A stretch of 64,000 nucleotides of DNA from Parabacteroides sp. FAFU027 (GCF_022808675.1 NZ_JAKZKV010000006.1:124001-188000), one strand, 5' to 3'. Positions 43,640-53,228 are shown, counted from the stretch's first letter. Notes: generated by a model not told the origin, from the sequence alone. Translations and numbers: made by a program.

Positions 43640-44449
43640 ATGAAACTATTTTCAACCCTCGCAATGGTATTGGTATGTCTCAATACATTTGCCCAGAGTA
43701 CACAAAAAACAGTCGATGAGCTTTTAACCAAGACCGGATCTACTGCACAAATCAAACAAATCGAAGAGCTGTTTACCGCCAAGATGAATGAAAAGAAGAG
43801 CACTTTTTCCAATCCGGCAGATTTCGACAAGTTTTCAACCATTATGAAATCGGCGATAAACGCGAAAGATGCAGAGGGTTATTATATCGAATATTTCCGT
43901 CTCAAAACCAATGAGGACAGCCTGAAGAAAATCATCGTATTGTATAATGATCCGGTGTTGCAGGAGTTCAACAATATGGAGCTGGAGGCTAACTCCCCGG
44001 CCAAAAGACAAGAACAAATGACATTCTTCCAAAACCTGCAAAGTAACCCGCCGTCACAGTCCCGTATCCTTATGCTGACTAAGCTCAATGATGAGTTGGG
44101 TGGTTCGGAAATGGCATTTAATATGATCAAGAATGTAATTGGTTCAATGGCAAAGGGTGTCAACAGCATCATGCCTAAGGATAAACAGTTATCGGAGGCA
44201 GAAATTATCAATAAGGTGAATACTGAGCTTCCTGCAAATTTCGCCCAGCAACTGAACAATCAGATTGTGGCCATGTCTCTCTTTACCTATAAGAATGCTT
44301 CTGATGAAAAACTGGAGCAATACCTTAAGGTGTGGCAGACTCCGATCGGAAAATATTTTGTTAAGCATTCTTTCGGAGCATTGGACTATACTTTCTCAAA
44401 AATGGGAGAAAAGGTCGGTGTTGCTATGAAGGGAATGGCTAAGAAGTAA
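43640..44449 (+). CDS. Secreted protein, DUF2059-like
   Basis: 269 residues with signal peptide (STLAMVLVCLNTFAQ). All-helical, with a repeated feature typical of DUF2059-type proteins (DELLTKTGSTAQIKQIEELF, YKNASDEKLEQYLKVWQTPIGKYF). The family assignment is tentative and no activity is known. It is followed directly by a strong terminator at 44470, closing the run of envelope genes that began at 39449. Confidence 0.65.
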   Translation: MKLFSTLAMVLVCLNTFAQSTQKTVDELLTKTGSTAQIKQIEELFTAKMNEKKSTFSNPADFDKFSTIMKSAINAKDAEGYYIEYFRLKTNEDSLKKIIVLYNDPVLQEFNNMELEANSPAKRQEQMTFFQNLQSNPPSQSRILMLTKLNDELGGSEMAFNMIKNVIGSMAKGVNSIMPKDKQLSEAEIINKVNTELPANFAQQLNNQIVAMSLFTYKNASDEKLEQYLKVWQTPIGKYFVKHSFGALDYTFSKMGEKVGVAMKGMAKK

Positions 44450-44469
44450 TTTCCAAATAATCAGGATCG

Positions 44470-44503
44470 AACCGGCAAGGCATATCGCTTTGCCGGTTTT
44501 TTT
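44470..44503 (+). terminator. Terminator of the 39449-44449 run
   Basis: Arms AACCGGCAAGG / CTTTGCCGGTT (one mismatch) followed by seven T residues. Confidence 0.9.
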
Positions 44504-44555
44504 CTATTAACTTTGAGCCGTTTTCTGAATTAAATTAACGCAATATATTGAATCT

Positions 44556-44834
44556 ATGAAGCTAATCAAAATCATTCGAACAACTATCATCCTTTATGCC
44601 ACAGGATATGCTGCCATTTGTGCGATAGCTGTAATGAAAGGAAATCATTTGCGGGTTTTCTCCCATGAAGTCCATCCGTTTACTCTCTCTATTTTTTCGT
44701 GGGTTGCAATCGGATGTATGGCTATCCTCTTTTTTGAAAAAACGGTCAAAACCCTTTCCAAGACAGTCCAGCGTCTATTCTATCTTGGCATCTTTGCCCT
44801 GATCGTCTTTGCTTTGATGAAGTTATTTGTTTAA
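44556..44834 (+). CDS. Small membrane protein
   Basis: 92 residues with three hydrophobic helices (TTIILYATGYAAICAIAV, LSIFSWVAIGCMAILFF, LFYLGIFALIVFALMKLFV). No family recognised. It stands alone between a terminator and an empty 220-bp spacer with a weak hairpin (AAACCGG...CCGGTTT, 44896-44946). Confidence 0.55.
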   Translation: MKLIKIIRTTIILYATGYAAICAIAVMKGNHLRVFSHEVHPFTLSIFSWVAIGCMAILFFEKTVKTLSKTVQRLFYLGIFALIVFALMKLFV

Positions 44835-45057
44835 GCAGCGTGGAAAAAGGATTTCCAGTTGCTTGAAATGCAATAAACTACACGGATAAGTAAAACCGGG
44901 GATCCATCGTTTCGAGATTGGTAGATGTCTCAATGGATTTCCGGTTTTCTCTATTTATAAACTATGGCGAATTCGTGTATATATAGACAATCCATTTCCT
45001 GAAATTCCGTTTAAAAAGAAACAGAGTGATTTTACCTCTTACTATAAATACCAGACA

Positions 45058-45696
45058 ATGAACATCACACAGACAATAGAAATCATCCCCGCGGCTGTAA
45101 TTGGCCTCACTGTACACGAATTTGCACATGCCTTCACGGCTTACAAATTAGGAGACAATACAGCCAAAGAGCAGGGGCGTGTTTCCCTGAATCCCCTCAA
45201 ACATATCGATTGGTTGGGATTTTTCCTGATAGTTATAGCCGGATTCGGTTGGGCTAAACCGGTATTGTTTAATCCTGACAACCTGAAAAAGAAGCATCGT
45301 GACGAAATCCTGATCGCTATTGCCGGTCCGTTTTCCAATTTTGTGCTTGCGTTGCTCTTCCTGGCAATTGCCCGTGGGCTTTATGCCGCTGAGTTTTTTC
45401 AGTCAACTCATTTGGGGCTTCAGGTGATTAATCTGCTTATTATATGGGGGGTGATCAACTTCGGCTTGTTCGTTTTCAACCTGATTCCGCTTCCTCCGCT
45501 GGATGGTTCTCACCTCTATCTTTCGTATCTGAAGGAGATTAACCCGACATTGATGTATAATCTTTACAGATACGGAACCTTTGCCCTGTTCGCTATCATC
45601 ATCCTGCAAAACCAGACCAGCCTTACCATCCTGCCTATTTCCAACATGGTAAACTCGGTATCGGTATTTTTCCTCGATTTGCTGGCATTTAATTAA
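45058..45696 (+). CDS. Site-2-type (M50) membrane metalloprotease
   Basis: 212 residues, about five membrane helices. Zinc motif HEFAH in LTVHEFAHAFTAYKLGD near residue 20, family landmark QGRVSLNPLKHID, and third-ligand region LIPLPPLDGSH near residue 145. It is the short form without a PDZ domain, like YwhC-type proteins. It cleaves membrane-embedded peptide bonds; the substrate is unknown. It lies 30 bp upstream of the DUF4349 lipoprotein and may be co-transcribed. Confidence 0.85.
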   Translation: MNITQTIEIIPAAVIGLTVHEFAHAFTAYKLGDNTAKEQGRVSLNPLKHIDWLGFFLIVIAGFGWAKPVLFNPDNLKKKHRDEILIAIAGPFSNFVLALLFLAIARGLYAAEFFQSTHLGLQVINLLIIWGVINFGLFVFNLIPLPPLDGSHLYLSYLKEINPTLMYNLYRYGTFALFAIIILQNQTSLTILPISNMVNSVSVFFLDLLAFN

Positions 45697-45726
45697 TGAC
45701 CTTTCAAACTTTAAAAACAATATGTC

Positions 45727-46602
45727 ATGAAGAAATTATTGTTTCTGCTGTTTATAGCAGCATCTTTAATCAGTTGTGATAAAAAGCATGTAAGTGAAAA
45801 TTCTGTATTAGAATTGTCATGCATGAAATTAGAAAAGCCCAAATTTGTACCACCGGTAACCGATGGGGAAGTTGAAAAGGGTGTTGCTAATAAGACCTCA
45901 AAGGTTTATACCAAGAAGATCATCAAGGATGGAGAGATCAGCATTTGCGTAAAGGACATCTATGAGGCAAAAAAGCAGGTGGATGGCCAACTCAGGAAGT
46001 TTCATGCCTATTATGAGAATGAGTCATTGACCAATAATAAGACAGATCAGTCTTATGACCTGAAGATACGAATCCCATCTCAACTCTTTGAGAAGTTTAT
46101 CGGCAATCTTGAGAATGGGACAGGTGATGTTACCAAAAAAAGCATTACCGCCAGGGATGTTACCGATGAATATATTGATGTGGAGGCCCGTCTGAAGAAT
46201 AAGAAACTTTATCTTGAGAAATATACCGAACTGCTTTCCAAAGCGGGAAATATCAAAGATATCCTTGCGCTTCAGGAGAAAATACGTCTTATTCAGGAGG
46301 AGATAGAGAGCAAGGAAGGCCGGTTGAAGTACCTCAATGACCAGATCAACTACAGTACGTTGGATTTGACACTTTTTATTGATACCGATAAAACTCCAAC
46401 AGCGGTAGAGTCCAATAGCTTTTTATACAGACTAAAATCAGCATTAACAGGAGGATGGAAAGCATTTGTTTCAGCCATTATCGGATTGATAAACCTGTGG
46501 CCGTTTATTATTATTCTAGTAGGACTGATAATGATATTTCGGCGTTATCGTAAGAGAAAAAGAGCTAAAGCTAAAGAGAGCGAAACTCAGACCAGCCTAT
46601 AA
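45727..46602 (+). CDS. DUF4349 lipoprotein
   Basis: 291 residues. Lipobox LISC (Cys17). DUF4349 core at about 60-220 (KIIKDGEISICVKDIYEAKKQV, ARDVTDEYIDVEARLKNKKLYLEKY), including a coiled coil (about 160-205; DILALQEKIRLIQEEIES). A single membrane helix near residues 245-268 and a basic tail RRYRKRKRAKAK follow. A lipid anchor plus a membrane helix suggests it spans periplasm to membrane. Function unknown. It shares a bidirectional terminator with the convergent gene at 46656. Confidence 0.85.
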   Translation: MKKLLFLLFIAASLISCDKKHVSENSVLELSCMKLEKPKFVPPVTDGEVEKGVANKTSKVYTKKIIKDGEISICVKDIYEAKKQVDGQLRKFHAYYENESLTNNKTDQSYDLKIRIPSQLFEKFIGNLENGTGDVTKKSITARDVTDEYIDVEARLKNKKLYLEKYTELLSKAGNIKDILALQEKIRLIQEEIESKEGRLKYLNDQINYSTLDLTLFIDTDKTPTAVESNSFLYRLKSALTGGWKAFVSAIIGLINLWPFIIILVGLIMIFRRYRKRKRAKAKESETQTSL

Positions 46603-46604
46603 AA

Positions 46605-46640
46605 AATAAGCCGTTCCCAGTATTGAGAACGGCTTATTTT
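46605..46640. terminator. Bidirectional terminator
   Basis: Perfect 12-bp arms (AATAAGCCGTTC and complement), with an A-run before and a T-run after. It serves the two convergent genes. Confidence 0.9.
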
Positions 46641-46655
46641 ATACCTATCATCGGG

Positions 46656-47249
46656 TTATACTTTTATCTTCTTCTTCCCGATGTTAATAAACAACGATCC
46701 AGGCATAATAACGTTAAGCAACTTTTTACCCCATAATCCGAGGCGTACAGCGCAATAGAGGCATGCCAGGCTTAATCCGAGGGTGATGGGCGTAAATTCA
46801 CCTGGCTTGGTGACAAAGAAATTGGTGAATGAAAGGACGATTATAATTATGCTGTAAATGATCTTGATCTTAAGCAAAGGGGAATCCAGCGTCTTAAACC
46901 GGGTGTAACCGTCAAGAGCTCCGGAGATGGTGGATAAAACCAGCGTAAATGGGAGCACATAAATGCTGAAGTTGGTTACGGAAATAAAGGTGTCGGAGAA
47001 GAGATTGGGAAAGATCATGTTTAGAATGATCAATAGCGGAGCCAGTCCGACAAACGTTTGTGACAGGTGAATGGCAATGGGGTGAATGTCAAGGTCGAGA
47101 ATCAGTTTCCGGTAGTCGGAGACTCTTTCGCGATAAGGCTCGAAGGCTCCGGCTGGCATCCCACAGGCAGGACAGACCCCGACCTTATGCAGTTCCGATT
47201 CTTTCATCACATAACCGCAAGGTTTGCAACGTACAAAAGTTTCATCCAT
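46656..47249 (-). CDS. Zinc-ribbon membrane protein
   Basis: 197 residues from the ATG at 47249; an in-frame TTG eleven codons upstream is less likely. The N-terminus is a rubredoxin-like metal knuckle (CKPCGYVMKESELHKVGVCPACG), followed by four or five hydrophobic helices (FVGLAPLLIILNMIF, IYVLPFTLVLSTISGAL, IIYSIIIIVLSFTNFF). A membrane sensor or redox role is a guess. A short hairpin (ACTTCCGG, 47286-47306) lies upstream. Confidence 0.72.
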   Translation of the reverse strand: MDETFVRCKPCGYVMKESELHKVGVCPACGMPAGAFEPYRERVSDYRKLILDLDIHPIAIHLSQTFVGLAPLLIILNMIFPNLFSDTFISVTNFSIYVLPFTLVLSTISGALDGYTRFKTLDSPLLKIKIIYSIIIIVLSFTNFFVTKPGEFTPITLGLSLACLYCAVRLGLWGKKLLNVIMPGSLFINIGKKKIKV

Positions 47250-47436
47250 GTTATCTGTTTTTAGTCTTTCTGAGTTTAACAAAACTTCCGGCTGTACCGG
47301 AAGTGCCTTTAATTAAGTTAGGGATATAACCGATTTTGTTTTTTCTTTGTTCATGGCCGACTTACAAAAACCAGCACTTTTCAAATATTACATAGATTGT
47401 TTTTATTTCTTTGGAATTGCCTTTTCCCGAACGTGT

Positions 47437-50112
47437 CTATTTCTCAATCAGTTGCCGTAAGACTTTATAATCGGTCTTCCCGGTTCCCAACAGCGGGATT
47501 TCTTCGAGTTGAATGACACTTTTAATCTTGGCAATCGGGGCCACGCCATGACTGATCAGGTAATCGTTTGCTTCGTTCATATCTATCGGGATGGCGGTAA
47601 AGAGGACAATCTGTGGCGGAACGGTCTTGTCCGAACCTTCAACGGCGAGCACCTGACGCTCTTCCTCTCCGTATCTCTCCAACAGGATATTTTCGATAAA
47701 AGGCAGGCTGATCATCTCTCCGGCAATCTTAATAAAGCGTTTCAGGCGGCCGGTGATGTAGAGAAAGTCTTCCTCATCCAGATAGCCGAGGTCACCGGTT
47801 TTGTAGAAGGTCTTCCCGTCAATCTCCTCAAAGGGGCTGGCAACTTCATTTCCCAGATAACCGGAGAAGACATTGGCCCCCCGCACGTAAATCATACCTG
47901 CCTCACCCGGTTGGCAACGCTGGCCGCTATTCAGGTCCAGAATGACACACTCCACATCCGGTAGAATTTTGCCTACGCTGTTGAGCTTCTGTTTCTCAAA
48001 CAAATTGGCGGCAATAATCGGTGCGCACTCCGTAATGCCGTATCCTTCGATGAGGTATGCATCGGTGGTAAGACGTTCAAACTGTTCCTTGACAATCGGA
48101 GTCATGGCTTCAGCGCCTGAAATCACCAGACGGATGGTCTTGAAATAGTAGGCCGAGCCGACTCCCATCAGTAGCTTGAGGAAACCGGGTGTTCCCAGCA
48201 GGATATTGGCTTTGGTATGCTTGAGAATCTTCAATACCTCACGCGCATCGGTGGGGTTAGGGGTGTAGGCGACCTTCAGCCCTGCGGCTAACGGCAATGC
48301 GATTAATACCGTGAAGCCGAAACTATGGAACGGCGGCAGGAACCCGAGGAAGGTATAGTTACGGTCAATCTCCAGCATCCGGAAGACGCTGTTGAGGTCG
48401 CTGGTAATGTTGCGATGCGTAAGCGGTACTGCTTTAGGCAACGCTTCACTGCCCGAGGTGAAGAGGATGACTGCTGTTTCGTCCAGCTTCTTATAAGGTA
48501 AAAAGAGTTTGGGGAGCTTCGATATCAACACACCTTTTAGCTTAGTGCTTAGAGCGATATTGGGTGCTTCTTTGTCAAGGAAAAGGAGTTTGCTTTTGAT
48601 GCTTTCGGGCAACAGCTCCTCTACTTTCGAGATAAAGGTACTGGCGGAGAGAATCACTTCTACTTCTGCTGTTTCGATGCAGTGCTCCAACACCTTTTTG
48701 CCTACTGTCCAGTTTAGCATCACTGGTATTTTGCCTGCCATATAGGATGCGATGACCAGCAGGGTGGCACTTTGGGTAGCGGGGAGCATGATACCGACAT
48801 GTTTGCCTTCTACCCGCTTTTTCAGGTGTTGGGATACGACACAAGCCTTAAGCAGGAAAGACTTCCGGTCCGTACTTCCCAGCATCGCATCATACGTGAA
48901 GGGATCATTCGGGTTTTCGGTAAAGCTGTCAAGGAACTGCCAGAGGATATTCTTATCGGCCTTGACCGAAATATACCCCTTGCGGGAAAGCGGCTGGTTA
49001 AGGTTTGACGGCTTCAGGTCGGCTTCGGAGCTGAATTGCCCCATTGCCACCAGGCAAAGGTCACCGATGGTCTTGATGTCATTGATTTCGGGCGAAGCGA
49101 AGGAGGGGAACTGATTCTCCACTTCCGATACAATCTCCACCAGATTGAGCGAGTCTGCCCCCAAATCCATAATCAGGTAAGAGTTGGGGGTAATCTGGGC
49201 TGCATTTATGCTGAGGGTTTTAGCAACGATGGCTTTCACCTTTTCCAATACTTCGACGGGGATGTTCTCCACGTCGGTGGGTAATGCTTCCCCCTCTTTT
49301 TCATCTACCGAACCTGAAATAGTAGCCGGCAGCGTGCGGTAAAGCTTCGGGCCATAGAAGTAGTGCTTCAGGAAAAGAGGCGTTTCCACGCCGTTATGAT
49401 TGTAATAGGCTTCAAGGTGTGCATTAAAAGCTTGTCGTCCTTCCTGTGCCTTGTGTCTGGATTCATTCGTCAGGTCGGCAAACTCAATCGTCACCTTGCG
49501 GCGGGGCAGGAAGAAGATCAGATTGACCAATATATAAAAGATAGCCTTGAGCAGCAGCCATATAAAGTTCTCACTCTTGCCTGTCCAGGCCTTCGACCAC
49601 ATGCTGCCCCACAAGCCATTGATGCGTACCCCAACCACCTTTACGTGAGCGGGCATTTCGCTGACGATATTGTGTGCCGACTTTTTGTTGAATATCTTCT
49701 CATAGCCCTGTCCGGCGATCTGTCCGCTGGGGTAGAGGATGATGTTTTTACCCATATTAAAGCCATCGGTTACTGCTCCGGCTATTTCGTTCAATACGTT
49801 GGTGTTGCGGCTGCCACTCTCCAGATCGCTGACACGCACGGCTCCCCATTCCCGAAAGAGGTTTCTAATCACCGGTATATCGTAATACCCGGAGGTAATG
49901 ACCGGGATCACCGTTGTCCGTTTGTAAATCTGGCTGATGATAATAATCGGGTCAATCAGTGCCTGGTGGTTGGGCAATACCAGCAAAGGGGTAGAGCTTT
50001 GCAACACATTAGCACCTTTTACCTCGACTTTGTAACGGAGGGACAGCAGGATGCGAAGCAAGGCGGAAAGTCCTTTGGCGAATGCAATTATAAGAGGATG
50101 GTGTTGTTTCAT
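47437..50112 (-). CDS. Fused acyltransferase - acyl carrier - AMP-dependent acyl ligase
   Basis: 891 residues in three parts. Residues 1-250 are a PlsC-type acyltransferase with the catalytic NHQALID (His49-X4-Asp54), and YPSGQIAG takes the place of the usual EGT block. Residues about 285-360 are an acyl carrier domain with the phosphopantetheine serine in LGADSLNLVEI (Ser321). Residues about 400-891 are an AMP-binding ligase (P-loop FTSGSEALPKAVPLTH near 550, YGITECAP near 690, GDLGYLDEEDFLYITGRLKRFIKIAGE near 795). I infer an Aas-like enzyme that activates a fatty acid, loads its own carrier and transfers the chain to a lysolipid. A perfect 25-bp inverted repeat sits in its leader. Confidence 0.88.
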   Translation of the reverse strand: MKQHHPLIIAFAKGLSALLRILLSLRYKVEVKGANVLQSSTPLLVLPNHQALIDPIIIISQIYKRTTVIPVITSGYYDIPVIRNLFREWGAVRVSDLESGSRNTNVLNEIAGAVTDGFNMGKNIILYPSGQIAGQGYEKIFNKKSAHNIVSEMPAHVKVVGVRINGLWGSMWSKAWTGKSENFIWLLLKAIFYILVNLIFFLPRRKVTIEFADLTNESRHKAQEGRQAFNAHLEAYYNHNGVETPLFLKHYFYGPKLYRTLPATISGSVDEKEGEALPTDVENIPVEVLEKVKAIVAKTLSINAAQITPNSYLIMDLGADSLNLVEIVSEVENQFPSFASPEINDIKTIGDLCLVAMGQFSSEADLKPSNLNQPLSRKGYISVKADKNILWQFLDSFTENPNDPFTYDAMLGSTDRKSFLLKACVVSQHLKKRVEGKHVGIMLPATQSATLLVIASYMAGKIPVMLNWTVGKKVLEHCIETAEVEVILSASTFISKVEELLPESIKSKLLFLDKEAPNIALSTKLKGVLISKLPKLFLPYKKLDETAVILFTSGSEALPKAVPLTHRNITSDLNSVFRMLEIDRNYTFLGFLPPFHSFGFTVLIALPLAAGLKVAYTPNPTDAREVLKILKHTKANILLGTPGFLKLLMGVGSAYYFKTIRLVISGAEAMTPIVKEQFERLTTDAYLIEGYGITECAPIIAANLFEKQKLNSVGKILPDVECVILDLNSGQRCQPGEAGMIYVRGANVFSGYLGNEVASPFEEIDGKTFYKTGDLGYLDEEDFLYITGRLKRFIKIAGEMISLPFIENILLERYGEEERQVLAVEGSDKTVPPQIVLFTAIPIDMNEANDYLISHGVAPIAKIKSVIQLEEIPLLGTGKTDYKVLRQLIEK

Positions 50113-50128
50113 AATATAAAGAGTTTGA

Positions 50129-50188
50129 GTCCACGAATTACACGAATTAGCACGAATGTATTGGTGCTAATTCGTGTAATTCGTGGAC
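50129..50188. repeat. Perfect 25-bp inverted repeat
   Basis: Arms 50129-50153 and 50164-50188 (GTCCACGAATTACACGAATT...) match perfectly across a ten-base loop. They share the CCACGAAT end sequence with 7796-7986 and 58936-59064. It is 16 bp upstream of the acyltransferase fusion start and could fold in its mRNA leader. Confidence 0.85.
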
Positions 50189-50303
50189 AAAAGAATAGTA
50201 CCACAAAGTTAATCCAAGAATCAGTTTATCCTAATTTCCCCCGCGTAACTTGTCCGGTTAAGCATTAAAGATGTATTTTTACACCCCTATAATACAGAAG
50301 AAT

Positions 50304-51608
50304 ATGAATTCACCGACTCAAATGCCCGTCAATAACCGCAAGGTGATGAATGCCTGGTGCTCTTACGATATTGCCAATTCGGCATACAACCTCAGCATCG
50401 CTACCGTGCTTTATCCCGTCTTTTACGATGATATCACGAAGAGAGCCTTTGGCTCCGAGATGGTGCAGTTTCTCGGCTTTACCATTAAGAATACAGTGCT
50501 GTATGAATACGCCATCGCCCTCGGCTACTTCATTATCATCTTCCTGACGCTTTCGCTGTCGGGCATTGCCGACCTGGGTGGCTACCGCAAGCGCTTTATG
50601 CAAATGTTTACCACCCTTGGCGCCCTCTCGTGCATGGGGCTATACGCTTTCAACGGAAGCAATATCGGGCTGGGGCTGCTTTTGCCCATGCTTGCCGTGT
50701 TGGGGTATGCCGGCTCGTTGGTCTATTATAACTCCTTTCTTCCCCTGATCGCTACACCTGAACATCAGGATAAGATTAGTGCCCGCGGCTTTATGTTTGG
50801 GTACGCGGGGAGTATGCTGTTGCTGATCTTCAACCTCTTTTCCATAGAGAATTACCAGATGCTTGGCTTTTCCGGAAAGATGGAGGCGGTGAAGTTTGCC
50901 TTTATCGAAGTGGGTATCTGGTGGTTGCTGATTTCGCAGATCGCCTTTCATTTCCTGCGGGAAGAGCGCCGGAAGGTAGAGGTTAACACCTCTATCCTGA
51001 CCAAAGGCTTCCGCGAGATCGGTAATGTGTTTCGTTACATCCGCCAGCATGGGGTGATGTATCGTTTCCTGCTCGCCTTCTTCTTCTTCAGCATGGGTGT
51101 GCAGACGATCATTATCATTGCATCGCTCTTTGGCAGCAATGAACTGGGCATTACCGGCTCCAAACTGATCCTCACCATCCTGATCATACAGGTGGTGGCC
51201 ATACTGGGCGCAGCGCTGTTCGGACAGGTTTCTTCGCGCTTCGGCAATAAGACGTCGCTCCTGTGGATGCTGAGCATCTGGATATTTGTCTGCATCTCGG
51301 CATACTTCGTCCAGAGTGTGCCGCATTTCTACATCCTCTCCTTCTTCGTGGGGCTGGTGATGGGCGGAATACAGTCGCAGGCCCGCTCCACCTGGTCGAA
51401 ACTTATCCCGAAGGATTCCACCGATACGGCCTCCTACTTCAGCTTCTATGACAGTACCGAGAAGCTGGCCATCGTGTGCGGTATGCTGGGCTTTGGTGTA
51501 ATCGAGCAGATCACCGGCAGCATGCGAAACAGCACTTTGCTGCTCTCCTCTTTCTTTTTGGTGAGCCTGCTCATTATTGCATTTACACGGTTTAAGCGGG
51601 AGGAATAA
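50304..51608 (+). CDS. UMF1-family (Atg22-like) MFS transporter
   Basis: 434 residues from the ATG at 50304; an in-frame ATG eleven codons upstream precedes no extra motif. Twelve predicted helices. UMF1/Atg22 markers: NAWCSYDIANSAYNLSIATVLYPVFY, GIADLGGYRKRFM, YYNSFLPLIA, GYAGSMLLLIFNL, LGGIQSQARSTWSKLIP-like MGGIQSQARSTWSKL. Atg22 relatives export amino acids in yeast, but the bacterial substrate is unknown. It is divergent from the acyltransferase fusion; a functional tie (compare the LplT-Aas pair) is only a thought. Confidence 0.87.
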   Translation: MNSPTQMPVNNRKVMNAWCSYDIANSAYNLSIATVLYPVFYDDITKRAFGSEMVQFLGFTIKNTVLYEYAIALGYFIIIFLTLSLSGIADLGGYRKRFMQMFTTLGALSCMGLYAFNGSNIGLGLLLPMLAVLGYAGSLVYYNSFLPLIATPEHQDKISARGFMFGYAGSMLLLIFNLFSIENYQMLGFSGKMEAVKFAFIEVGIWWLLISQIAFHFLREERRKVEVNTSILTKGFREIGNVFRYIRQHGVMYRFLLAFFFFSMGVQTIIIIASLFGSNELGITGSKLILTILIIQVVAILGAALFGQVSSRFGNKTSLLWMLSIWIFVCISAYFVQSVPHFYILSFFVGLVMGGIQSQARSTWSKLIPKDSTDTASYFSFYDSTEKLAIVCGMLGFGVIEQITGSMRNSTLLLSSFFLVSLLIIAFTRFKREE

Positions 51609-51711
51609 AAGACCGCATTTGACTCTATTCAGAGGGTGACTTGTAGTCACCCTCTGAATCCCTACCACATGATCGAATAAGCAAAATAGTATAAACCATA
51701 CAATCACACTC

Positions 51712-53109
51712 ATGCAATTATCATTCAGATCAGGGCTAATCCCTGCCATGGCCTTTCTTCTTTTTCTCCTCAGCTCGTGCGTAAAAGATGAAGTCACCAG
51801 TATTAAACTAAACAACCAACAACTCAGCATCAAGCTTGGCCAAACCGATTCACTGGAAGCCGTGGTAAGCTATTCGGGTGAAATGAACAACGCACCCGTC
51901 ACCATCTCGGTCGGTGATAGTAAGATCCTTAGTGCGAGTCTGTCCGATACCAAGCGGGTGCAGTCCGGCTCCTCATTTAGCCAACGTATTGTCATTAGCT
52001 CATTAGCCCCCGGCACTACGACTGTCAATATCTCTTCCGGATCCAGAAGTATCACCTGCACGGTAACCGTCACGCAGACGACGCTGACCATGGAACAGTC
52101 ACTCGTAATCAATTACGGTGTAGCCAGCGAGCTTTTTGACAATAATATATGCAGCATGTACCTGATGCCGTCGTCATTCACGGTTGACGATTCGTTAGGT
52201 AAGATCAGCGGCACAGGACAGTTAGTCCATCTCGAACTATTGCTCTCTCCCTCCCAGTTGGCTCCTCCGGCTACGACTTTCAAAGCATCACAGGTCGATA
52301 TTGCAAACACTTTCCAGGCGGGTTATTATAAAACCTACAACGATCAGTCCATACCCATGGGTAGTAATATGGTGGATCTTTCTTCTGGTAACGTTTCTTA
52401 CACGTTGATAAAGAATGGAACGCTGACAGTTAGTATAAATGGTTCTGCTTACCACATCGAGGGGGATCTTACCACTGAGACCAGAGAGGTCATTCATATC
52501 ACATATTCAGGCACTATCTCCGTAAAAGACCAGAGGGAGAAGCCGGTCTCGATCTCTCCCAACTTTACCAAAGGGGAGTTGTACTATGTTGGAGACCTGT
52601 ACAATATGGATCTCTCTGATACTTATGTTGCATACCTTGAAACAGCAGATGTGGATCTGAGTAGTTCGACCCTCAATGGGGAGGTTCTGGTATTACAGTT
52701 TAATACCTATCAGGGATTTACCTCATATATTCCTACCGGAACCTATCGGATGATGACAAAGAGTGCACTGAGCAGCTTCATGGTTAAACCGTTGACTCTT
52801 GTTCCCGGGTATGTTTATATGCCTTCAGATGGAGTTTACTATTCGAGAGGATCATGGTATTATGATAGTGACTCCAGAAGGAAACTAACCACCGGATCTG
52901 TAACGGTAAACTGGATATCCGGCAGCAACTATCAGATTGATTACACACTCTATGATCCGATAGGATCGACTGTATCCGGCTCCATCAAAGCTTCACTTCC
53001 TTTAAAGTCTTTGAGAAGCGCTGAAAGCAACAGGTTTGATTCGGAAGCGAAGACAAGCAAAGGGTTTAGATCTCCTATACAGTTTGAATATAAGGCTTTG
53101 GGGAAATAA
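51712..53109 (+). CDS. Surface lipoprotein with Ig-like domain
   Basis: 465 residues; lipobox LLSSC (Cys23) followed by VKDE, which fits the lipoprotein export signal for surface display in Bacteroidota. Residues about 30-125 look like a bacterial Ig-like domain (SIKLNNQQLSIKLGQTDSLE, TTTVNISSGSRSITCTVTVT). The rest is beta-rich and unassigned (GTYRMMTKSALSSF, PSDGVYYSRGSWYYDSD). It does not resemble SusD or a known enzyme. It is monocistronic, and a GCCCTC-type inverted repeat lies 3' at 53156. Confidence 0.72.
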   Translation: MQLSFRSGLIPAMAFLLFLLSSCVKDEVTSIKLNNQQLSIKLGQTDSLEAVVSYSGEMNNAPVTISVGDSKILSASLSDTKRVQSGSSFSQRIVISSLAPGTTTVNISSGSRSITCTVTVTQTTLTMEQSLVINYGVASELFDNNICSMYLMPSSFTVDDSLGKISGTGQLVHLELLLSPSQLAPPATTFKASQVDIANTFQAGYYKTYNDQSIPMGSNMVDLSSGNVSYTLIKNGTLTVSINGSAYHIEGDLTTETREVIHITYSGTISVKDQREKPVSISPNFTKGELYYVGDLYNMDLSDTYVAYLETADVDLSSSTLNGEVLVLQFNTYQGFTSYIPTGTYRMMTKSALSSFMVKPLTLVPGYVYMPSDGVYYSRGSWYYDSDSRRKLTTGSVTVNWISGSNYQIDYTLYDPIGSTVSGSIKASLPLKSLRSAESNRFDSEAKTSKGFRSPIQFEYKALGK

Positions 53110-53155
53110 CAGATAATTTATCGGGTGAATCAATACAACCTCATAAACAACCGGA

Positions 53156-53187
53156 GGGCCGCAGAGATTAATGTTTCTCTGTGGCCC
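53156..53187. repeat. Inverted repeat, CTCTGTGG type
   Basis: Arms GGGCCGCAGAGA and TCTCTGTGGCCC (one mismatch), downstream of the lipoprotein gene. Related to 5767-5804. Confidence 0.65.
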
Positions 53188-53203
53188 TCTGTGCAATATC
53201 TCC

Positions 53204-53219
53204 GTTGTCCTCTGTGATA
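53204..53219. repeat. Direct repeat flanking the MNT-HEPN module, left copy
   Basis: The 16-bp sequence GTTGTCCTCTGTGATA occurs here and again in the same orientation at 53712-53727, on either side of the nucleotidyltransferase and HEPN remnant. Confidence 0.7.
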
Positions 53220-53228
53220 AAAATGAAG

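Noticed and set aside
49363-50268. 301-codon plus-strand frame antisense to the acyltransferase fusion
   Set aside because: The opposite strand has clear catalytic motifs throughout; this frame is a shadow.
50640-51833. 397-codon frame antisense to the UMF1 transporter
   Set aside because: It is the mirror of a well-conserved transporter gene; its residues are low-complexity (His, Gln, Glu rich) with no family.
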